Shown here: positions 56,801 to 64,000 of the stretch, piece by piece
Layout: every line of letters begins with the position of its first letter
How positions within the stretch are numbered: the first letter of the stretch is position 1
Made by a program: the position numbers and the translations under genes
Source: Branchiostoma lanceolatum
Lineage: Eukaryota; Chordata; Leptocardii; Amphioxiformes; Branchiostomatidae
Direction of reading: 5' to 3'
DNA length: 64,000 bases
Assembly: GCF_035083965.1 (NCBI RefSeq)
Contig: NC_089736.1
Location: 9,489,501-9,553,500, forward strand
The notes under the pieces: generated by a model
Databases searched by the model: none
The model's input: only the letters and a program-made list of their open reading frames with translations
What the model was told of the DNA's origin: nothing

Positions 56801-59800
56801 GTCTGCATTACGTCTTAGTAGGAGGTCCACAATCTTGTGGTAACCTGTTCACACAAGAAATATTACATACAACTTTAAACACAACTAAATAAAAGCAGAA
56901 GCTAAAGAAACATTAGATAGAAATGTAAAGTATACTTGAGGTAAAGGAATGAATATTTGAGAGAGAGAATAGACTCTTGGTTTATTGCAAATTATACACA
57001 AAATTTGCTAATATTTGTACTTGCAAATGGATTTACAATATCAAATCATGTATTTGCCATTATTGCTTTGTGAGTGCAAACATTTTCGAATTATCATACG
57101 TGTAACATATCTCTTACAGCACATTGCACTTTTGTAACAATTTTTTTTATATGTCTGCCTACAAATTACAATACATGCATACGTAAGTCAGACACTCACC
57201 TAACACTGCTGCCCAATGTAGTGCTGTTCTGAACATGTTGTCCAGTGCTGTTACATTGCACTTCTCAAGTGATGTCTGCAAATATGCAAAAATAATGAAT
57301 TCCAGTAATATGTATATTACAATAGTGCCTTGCATCACACAAGGTTTTCAAAAGAAGAGAAAAGTGCAGGAAGAAAATAAGTTGAATCTGACTGGACTCA
57401 GTTTGATGTAAAATTTCCACACTATGTTTATAAAGTAACTGAATCTAGGGTGTAACTACTAACCAGCACATCCACTACTTTTTCATTGCCGTCAGCCACA
57501 GCCAAGTGAAGGGCCGTCCGACCCTCATAGTCCTGCCAGTTGATCACACTTGGAGCAGCCTCCTGAAGTAAGGGGGAAAACAAATAACCAAACATTGAAA
57601 CTTTGAAATCAACAACGACAAAAACATCATTAAAATGTGTTTCTTATTTTTGCTTTGTTAACAATTATTTCAACACCTTTTTTCTGTTCTTATTGTAGAT
57701 GGTTTGCACTTCCAATCATCATCATCACTTGCACTTCTAATAACCACACATTAGAATTTAGAAATCAACAATGACAAAGACATCATTCAAATATTTTCCA
57801 TTTTTGCTTTGTCAACAATCATTTTGACACTTTTTTCTGTTGGTATCATAGGTGGTTTGTATTTAAGTTAGAAACATGACAAGAACAATGACGATGATGT
57901 CCTACTAACTTACACGAAAAGGGGAACAATTTTTTTCCTGTCAAATTTGAAAAGTCTGTGATTGCTGAGAACTCACCATGACTGCATCCTAATGGAGCAA
58001 GTAAAATACAAAATTCAAGGGAGCATTTCAGAAAAATTAAACTCACTGGTAAGTAGTTACAGGAAAGCACCACATCTTTTTGTTTCAAGCCATCTATTAA
58101 TTCAAACCTTAAAATTTTGAATCTAGAAGTCTGCGTTCCTCAAATATTTGAAAAGAACTGTGGATAAGGTAAGACTTTGTAAATGCCTATGACAAATCAT
58201 CAGCATAAATATCTTATGTTTTGGGGTTTTGCATACAATATTCTTGGAATGATAGAATCTACTTTCACAAAAATTCTAACGGAAGCAAGCCCCAGCCACT
58301 GGCTCTATGACCTTTTTAACTCTCTAAATGTTACATACTCATTATGAAGTCATGTTCTAATCTACCTTGATATGTCTAGTGTTAAACAGCAAGCATACAA
58401 ACACATCTCATTGATAGACACTTGACAGCCTTTAGCTTCTTTAACCCTCGAAATGTTATGTATTCATAATGAAGTCAGGTTCTAATCTACAATGTACATT
58501 TATACTTCTGGGGTTGAATACAAATATATCTCACCAGTAGGTCCTTGACAGCCTGCAGAAGTTTTTCAATCCTCAAAATAATATGTACTAACAATAAAGC
58601 CAGGTTTTAATCTACCTTTACACTTCAAGAGAAAGACCTCTCACCAGTAGGTACTTGACAGCCTGTACAGCGGAGGGGTCCTTGCTGCTTGCTGCCCAAT
58701 GCAGGGGAGTTTTTCCAGCTGTATCCGGGATGCCAATGTTAAAGTCCTACAAAAAAAAGGCTTTTTGTTATTTGAAAGCATTTATGACAATATTGAGCAG
58801 AATTTCTGAGTATCAGGGCTTGAAATACCACCTACATATGCAGTATTGTGCTCTCCTTTCCAACAGAGTGTTGGAGGTAATTTTAAATGCAACCCGGTGC
58901 AGGTGTGCTCTTTCGAGCCCTATAAAACTATGATATGTGGTGTTTTCAAATGAATAATGAAAGCTACGTACATGCTTGATGAGTGTTTTGACATGCTCGG
59001 CATTTCCATATGAAGCACTCCAATGAAGAGCAGTTCTCTGTAGAAAAACACGAAAGAAAAAAAATCAAGATGAAGCACACATTGGTCAAATGAACACAAT
59101 AAAAGAGTACATGTACATGTAACAAAATACATGACATTCCTCCCGGAAAAGTTGGTGAAATGTTACTGTGTGTCACAAGAGAGCTAAACATAAACACACA
59201 AAAAAACAAAAAAACATGAAGCACATATTGGTCAAATGAACAAAAGAACATTGGTCAATTGAACAAAATTCATGTACATATTTACATCCCTCTCAGTGAA
59301 GTTGGTGAGAACTCAAAGATAAACCTTTCTACGGGGTGTGGGCTTGAATAAAGTTCTAAACAGGGAACTACGCGGCTACAGCGTCTTCTGAAGATGTGGC
59401 GGGAGTGTGTACAGTTGACTTCGGGATTTTCACTACCATTTGCCTAGAAAACTTTCCACGCAAAACTCAGAAGACTTTTTGCAGTGTGACAAACTATGTA
59501 GAATCTGACCTTGTTTTCATCCTGCATGTCCACATCCCCTGGCTCCATCTGTTTTAGTAGTAAGGCCACCAGTTTAGGACTTTTGTGTTTGGTGGCCAGA
59601 TGTAAGGCCGTCACTGCCTCCTTGTCCCTCTCTCTCCAGTTGGCACCCTTGGAAATCATCAGTTTCAAACACCGGAAGTTACCCTGTGGGAATAGAGCAT
59701 TTTCAACTTCATTTAGTAAAGGTATTTCTTTCTTTTATCAGTGTATCTCTCTCTACATGTAAGTATCTGAGCTCTGCATAGTACATAATACAACATGTAC

Positions 59801-62508
59801 ATGGCCATTTCTTTTAATGGCTCATGAGCACCTCCTAGTAAGTCACAGATGAACTGCAGGTTTAGTATTCACTGTGCATTGCAGTAGTGAGAAAATTACG
59901 TGAAACTTAAAACAAACAGCAAAATTTTACATGATGCTTCCTGAACCTTCCTCCTGCTAAGATACACTATATTACAAAGGTGGTCCCACAGTCGGGAGCA
60001 GGTTAAAGATTCCTTACCCTGTGTGCTGCTAAGTGTAGTGCTGTTCTCCCCCCTTGGTCCTTCTTGTTGACATTAGCTCCAGTCTTCAGTAGTGTTTCTG
60101 CACACTCTGGTCTGTCCGCTAACACACAGTACATCAGCGGGGTCCTGCCAAACTGGTCACCACTGTCAATCAGTTCTGGGTTAGCTGTAAAGATAAAGGT
60201 AAAGCAGTCAATCTCACATGAAATGTAGTATGATGCCTTTTCAAGTAGCTAGTAGTAGTGAAATGCAGCTTAATGCTATGGTTCGCCTCTACTCTTCCTT
60301 ACAAGCCTACTACTTATGTTATAATGTGCCTGGGTTCTTTTTTTTGTAGAGGTTTGACGTTGAGGCTAATGCCTGAAACTGCCTCATCCACGGGGCTGCT
60401 GGCTTTACATCCCCTTCTGAAACAATGAATGCAACCCCTCCCAACCCAGGTTGAACTTATGTAATAAGTCCCATGCACCTTTTCTGTGTGTATACTGACT
60501 AGAAAGTAATTACTAATAGTAACCACCCATCAAAACTGAAGAGCTACTCCATGCTGGGGTTGCATAATTAAAGCCTTTCAAAACCATAAGTAACACTGAT
60601 ATCATTGTGAAAACAAGGGCTGATCTATGAACATGTTATGCTGCAGCTTATTGACACAGCTTACTATGTGAGTGCAATGCCATATACGGTAAATGCAGAA
60701 ATGTTCAGGGGGTTTAATTTCGCTGTAGGGAGAAAATGGAGTGTTCGCGGTGGTTTTCAGTTTGCATTTGAAACAATAGTAGCGGTACTGTCACACAATT
60801 GAACGGCTTTTCGCGGTGATTTTAAGTTCGCGATAAAGAGTTCACTGCGAAAACCGTGAACATAAAACCACCGCAAACATTTCTGCATTTACAGTATTAT
60901 AAGCAATACCATAGCAGACTCCTTCATGGCACATCATAGATTATTCATAGAAATATAAAATTCCCAAAAGAACAACTCTTTTCACCCATGACATTTTGTT
61001 ATACAATGCTCATGACCTTTATTGAATGCGACAGTTTTTCTTGTTAGTATTGGAAAATGTACTAATGACTATTCTACTTGAATCAAATCTCCCAGAGACT
61101 GGGCCTGTATCAAGCCCCTGAAATATGTTGAAGTAAGAATCAAAACTATCACTTGGAAAGGAGATATTTCTGTTGCTTCATCATGGATTCAACAAAACTT
61201 CTTGTCACTTCTTTGGTAAACATACATGCGTATGTCTTATGATCCTTGACCTTTCACTACTGTATTGTACTATATATATACCAACATGTGACTAGAAAAA
61301 CCACTTACTGTATTTGCTTAAATAGTGCCCCATAGCATTATGACACATAGGGAATTATCTTCTTGAATATTTTTGAGGACTGTAAGTGCATTTGGCAGAA
61401 ATGGTGGGAATTTGATCACATTTTCAACTAATTGTTGCCTATAATTGCAATCTGATTTAACAACACATGGTGTGATTGGTGGATACGGTAAACCAGTTTC
61501 ATACTAGTAAGACTCCTCAGACAGTGACTCATAGCAACTGGCAATTAGATATACTATGAATGATATGTTTATGTCTATGCCTACTTAAAATTACAAAGAA
61601 ACTAAAACAAAAGGATCATCAAACCTTTCACATTCCAGTGTTACATACGATCCTATAGCTATATACTAGTAGGTCTCTAACATTGAATTAAAAAAAAGTG
61701 TTGTCCAAGGTTACCACAGATTTTTAAAGTAATCATTCAATTTTTTAACTCAATGGTAACTACATAACAAGACCTGAGGGCCACTTCAAGAGTACAGGTT
61801 ATATGAATAGGAATGGACCAGCATCTCTTCTCAGAGAAGTCAGAAACATCATGTTTGAAAGAAACAAAATGAGATAAGCTTGACTCACTGATCATGAGAT
61901 TGAGGACTTAACTACCCCAATACTGGCAATAGGAGAAGCAGGGTATAGGGTATAGCACAAACTAGTACTATGAAGGTGTTATGAATCCTGCTTGGGAATA
62001 TCTCCTACATTTCTGGGAGAGTCACAAAAAGGGCACAACACATTGGGGTTTGAACCTGGATCCCTTAATTCTGGAATACTGTAAATGCATAAGTTTGCGT
62101 AACCTCTTCACCCCGAAGTTAAAACCACTGCGAAAATACTTGTATTGTCTTCTAGTTCTACTACCTTGTTTCAACTGCAAACTAAAAATTATCGCAAACA
62201 CTCCATTTTCTCCCTACCACGACATTAAATCACTGCAAACTTAAATGCATTTACAGTACACACTCCAACAGTCACACCACATGACGGCACAATTATCAAA
62301 TGTTATACAACTGGTATGTTATCAAACCTTGTTGGAACGCACTCTTACCGAATATAAGTTTTTGTAGCATGGATTTGTCGCCATTCACGGCCGCCGCGTG
62401 GACCTGAGTGGCGGATGTTGGCTCCCTGCGTAGCGACGAGGCCGAGATTTTACGTTCGCCAGTCGCTCCGATGCCAGATGGCCCCGGCTGTGCGAACATG
62501 GTCGCCAT
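47884..62508 (-). CDS. INVS: Inversin (nephrocystin-2), 24 exons
   Basis: Ciliary inversin-compartment scaffold that anchors NPHP3/NEK8 and modulates Dishevelled and planar polarity. Exons (descending): 62508-62349, 60184-60018, 59683-59510, 59037-58972, 58746-58645, 57562-57464, 57275-57200, 56844-56738, 56257-56148, 55677-55566, 55016-54865, 54674-54594, 54202-54106, 53761-53655, 53229-53112, 52742-52648, 52124-51921, 51505-51380, 50912-50775, 50327-50221, 49684-49592, 49013-48838, 48231-48150, 48008-47884; 957 residues, all phases consistent. The N terminus has TQVHAAAVNGDKSMLQKLI as in vertebrates. Ankyrin repeats fill about residues 40-560 (TPLHYAAQ, TALHWSCSSGY, FTPLDYALLGGHHEV). The first IQ motif is AMYRGYRVRKTF with RKKLMLKHEQLRKD after it. 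A Lys/Glu-rich linker follows, then further IQ units (AATVIQEAWRRY, ALTIQLAWRKYF). The C-terminal tail (residues 765-957) is Pro/Tyr-rich and diverged. The linker is shorter than in the 1,065-residue human protein. Confidence 0.95.
48490..48900 (-). repeat. Tandem duplication spanning INVS exon 22 donor
   Basis: The block CTACCTCCATGGTTCCGTTC at 48834-48853 is the exon 22 end with its donor. It recurs near 48684 together with the following GTTCATGGTGG and the adjacent intron (AGCAATGAATAGTGCAAT at 48608 and 48776). A third, weaker unit lies near 48500. Confidence 0.85.
49948..50060 (+). repeat. Dispersed repeat, about 100 bp
   Basis: TACTCAAGCAACTGGATATA, then GTCAGACATTTCAAATAGCA, then CAGTGACACTGAGCAAGAT. 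A close relative is at 55293-55390 and a more distant one at 8525-8610. Confidence 0.55.
50520..50760 (+). repeat. (ACTC)n and (AAGC)n tetranucleotide arrays
   Basis: About 110 bp of ACTC repeats followed by about 110 bp of imperfect AAGC/AACC repeats in the INVS intron between exons 19 and 20. Confidence 0.95.
50957..51060 (+). repeat. Copy of the CAGTC-AACCTG repeat
   Basis: CAGTCAAACCTGTACTAGCG, then GACCACCTCTTCATTAAG, then CCTGGCTATTGTGGCCACT, parallel to the units at 21369 and 21427. Confidence 0.6.
51700..51902 (+). mobile_element. Hairpin MITE, copy 4, next to a donor
   Basis: Starts CTGTAAATGCAAAAATGTTT and ends ATTTCTGCATTTACAG; TA follows the right end. It lies 18 bp into the intron after INVS exon 17 (low end 51921). 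Confidence 0.88.
52140..52440 (+). mobile_element. Second copy of the 3390-3735 SINE-like repeat
   Basis: It shares the ordered blocks listed for the upstream copy, with a B-box-like GAGTTTGAATCC. It lies in the INVS intron between exons 16 and 17. Confidence 0.55.
52880..53175 (-). repeat. Tandem triplication spanning INVS exon 15 donor
   Basis: CCTGTAGTTTGGTAGCTG followed by ATCCCTGTAATAGACAGGGC is the exon 15 end (53112 on). It recurs at 52981-53040 with few changes and at about 52883-52929 more diverged, each followed by similar ACATGTTACAT-rich intron. Confidence 0.9.
54245..54475 (+). mobile_element. tRNA-headed SINE sharing the 24985-25155 tail
   Basis: A-box-like TAGCGGAGTAGTTAGG, B box GGGTTTGATTCCC, and a 3' tail GGTAGTGGAAGGAGAGGG and GCCTTCCAATACCACGCC. 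Confidence 0.7.
58300..58675 (-). repeat. Tandem triplication spanning INVS exon 5 donor
   Basis: The exon 5 end with donor (CTCACCAGTAGGTACTTGAC at 58640) recurs at 58530-58560. It recurs again, more diverged, at about 58406-58432. The intervening intron (ATGAAGTCAGGTTCTAATCTAC type) is repeated at a period of about 115 bp. Confidence 0.88.
60687..60894 (-). mobile_element. Hairpin MITE, copy 5
   Basis: Starts CGGTAAATGCAGAAATGTTC and ends ATTTCTGCATTTACAG, with TA at both sides. Its internal part is inverted relative to copies 2-4. It lies in INVS intron 1. Confidence 0.9.
62079..62256 (+). mobile_element. Hairpin MITE, copy 6
   Basis: Starts CTGTAAATGCATAAGTTTG and ends AAATGCATTTACAG, with TA at both sides. 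It is shorter and more diverged; INVS intron 1. Confidence 0.85.
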
Positions 62509-63933
62509 GATCTATGACGCAACTTCCGTAATCAAAATGGGAAAAATCAACATGAAGCTTTGTTTATCTAAATTCTTTACAGTAATATCATACATGTACA
62601 CGTAGTAACTAAATCATGATTCAACTGGTTCATGATTTTTTAAACATTAACTCATTTCCTGAAATATGATTTTTTAAGAGACTCGTTGAAACTAATTCAG
62701 ACAAATTTTCAGCAAAGTAGTTCACTGAATCTTTCAATGTATAACGTCACACTGGATGATAAAAGCAAATAAACAAACAAACAAACGTAAACAGAAGAGA
62801 ACTGTAGAACTGAAGACTCTCCAACTTATGATAAAGCAAACGAATGATTTATATTATAGATACTAGTACTGCTACTATTTTAAAGAGTGAAATGACCCCT
62901 ATGTCCTGTTGTTTCTATCTAGGTCAAGTCTAGAATTGTACTGTAGTAAACCAAAAATTATGTCACAAAACCAGCTGTTGATCATATTCATAAAATGTGT
63001 AAAAATATGCTGAAAATTCTGTTAGGTCGAGAGACGAACTCTACGATGAAACCTTGTGTATTTTAGTACTAGTTCACGCCGCTATTGTTATGATTTACAT
63101 CATAATTAATCCAACCATTTACTGTAATACTTTCACACGTAATCGGAAATAAACTGTTGCATGCCATAAAGATTTAGAACGGCAGGAAAAGACAGAGTTT
63201 CAACTCACAAAATGGACTCCGGAAGCGCAGAGAGTCGTTATCTACGTGAGAAACATCCTGTGGATCATCTTGCGTGACTTCTGGCGATAAAATTATCATA
63301 TATCCTCGGGCAATTTGACATTTTTCACGCAAAGTTGACACTTGATGTGATGTTGTGTTGGATGTATCTTGGGTGAAGGTCAAAGGTTATAATTGAACGA
63401 GTCTTTTCAAAATTAGGGGAATTATCAAAAATTGATACAACATTTTCACCATACAATCCAACAAAATGACTAATATCAAATTTTTAAACGTTTAAAACTA
63501 AAGAAAACTATAAATTATAAGTATAATGAATGTGAGTGTTTTATAAGATAAGAATAATATTCTTCCTACTTTATATAACCACCTATCTCAATTTTGGTAT
63601 CACCTAATAGAAGTTTACCTTACATAGCAACTGCTTTTACTGCTCTTTCCCACAAAACACTATTTCAGAGGATTTGGTTCTAGATAATCACGAATTATTG
63701 AAATCAATGAATCAAAATCCTGGTTAACTATATTATAAAGAGTCTATAGATTATGATTGTTGGGTTATAGATGGATTAGTGGGGTGGGAATTAGTGGAGA
63801 TAGATTAGAATAAAAAGTCATTAGAGATTGGGGTAAAGACGCCATATTGGAGTGTTCGACAGCCGGGTCTTGCCCCGAGGAAAAAGTGTGAAAAATCTTC
63901 GAATTTCCAACGTTTATTACTCACGATTCCACG
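62509..63933. promoter_or_regulatory. Shared upstream region of INVS and the divergent gene
   Basis: The 1.4 kb between two divergent start codons carries no convincing exon. It probably holds both promoters, possibly with 5' untranslated exons. I see no diagnostic factor site that I would defend. Confidence 0.45.
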
Positions 63934-63990
63934 ATGGACGTGACCAGGAGACTTATGAGCTTCCAGTTCACCTTCTTTCTCTTCTATTTG
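63934..63990 (+). CDS. First exon of a secreted/ER protein (probably ERP44), truncated by window end
   Basis: ATG followed by MDVTRRLMSFQFTFFLFYL, a short basic stretch then a hydrophobic core, ending at a strong donor TTG|GTAAGA in phase 0. This is a typical signal-peptide exon. In vertebrates the gene head-to-head with INVS is ERP44, a thioredoxin-fold ER chaperone, so that is the best guess. The sequence here is too short to confirm by similarity. Confidence 0.45.
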
Positions 63991-64000
63991 GTAAGATCGC

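Noticed and set aside
57846..58088. Open frame between INVS exons 5 and 6
   Set aside because: Inversin exons join directly across it in frame with conserved ankyrin sequence, and it shows no similarity.
63174..63383. Minus-strand open frame between INVS and the divergent gene
   Set aside because: It lacks an ATG start, has no family features and sits in the presumed promoter region.

Overview
The window reads as nuclear DNA of an invertebrate chordate, most likely a lancelet (Branchiostoma). This is inferred from intron-rich genes whose exons match chordate proteins, short exons with GT-AG introns, many microsatellites and small non-autonomous transposons, and a gene pair (INVS and a probable ERP44) that is also adjacent in vertebrates. 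There is no species marker in the sequence itself.

Layout from left to right. (1) 1145-1981 (+): a three-exon gene for a small secreted six-cysteine protein of no family I recognise. (2) 6146-18369 (+): a nine-exon inositol-trisphosphate 3-kinase. (3) 20565-28584 (-): PRIM1, the catalytic subunit of DNA primase, in 13 exons, with two E2F-type sites upstream and one intron that looks like the minor (U12) class. (4) 29423-29449 (+): an orphan first exon under a GTCACGTGAC box. (5) 32051-37445 (+): a BTB-BACK-kelch protein of the KLHL9/13/26 group in nine exons. (6) 38917-45982 (+): a large unnamed protein joining a GlnD/DUF294-like nucleotidyltransferase segment to a kinesin-light-chain-like TPR solenoid, with a frameshift near its end. 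(7) 47884-62508 (-): inversin (INVS/NPHP2), 24 exons, with ankyrin repeats and IQ motifs. (8) 63934-63990 (+): the first exon of a secreted or ER protein, head-to-head with INVS; by synteny probably ERP44.

The genes do not form one pathway. IP3 kinase acts in calcium and inositol signalling, primase in replication, the KLHL protein in CUL3 ubiquitination, and inversin at the ciliary base and in Wnt/planar polarity. The nucleotidyltransferase-TPR protein is the most unusual gene.

Mobile DNA is dense. Six copies of a roughly 180-215 bp hairpin MITE with TA flanks, four copies of a tRNA-derived SINE (one carrying a nested MITE), two further tRNA-headed families that share a 3' tail, a 1.1 kb terminal-inverted-repeat element, and several minisatellites occupy introns and spacers. 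Two patterns stand out. In four places a tandem duplication copies the 3' end of an exon with its splice donor into the following intron. In three places a transposon sits within about 20 bp of a splice site. All exon coordinates below were read by eye from splice signals, reading frame and family similarity; none were checked by alignment software or RNA data.
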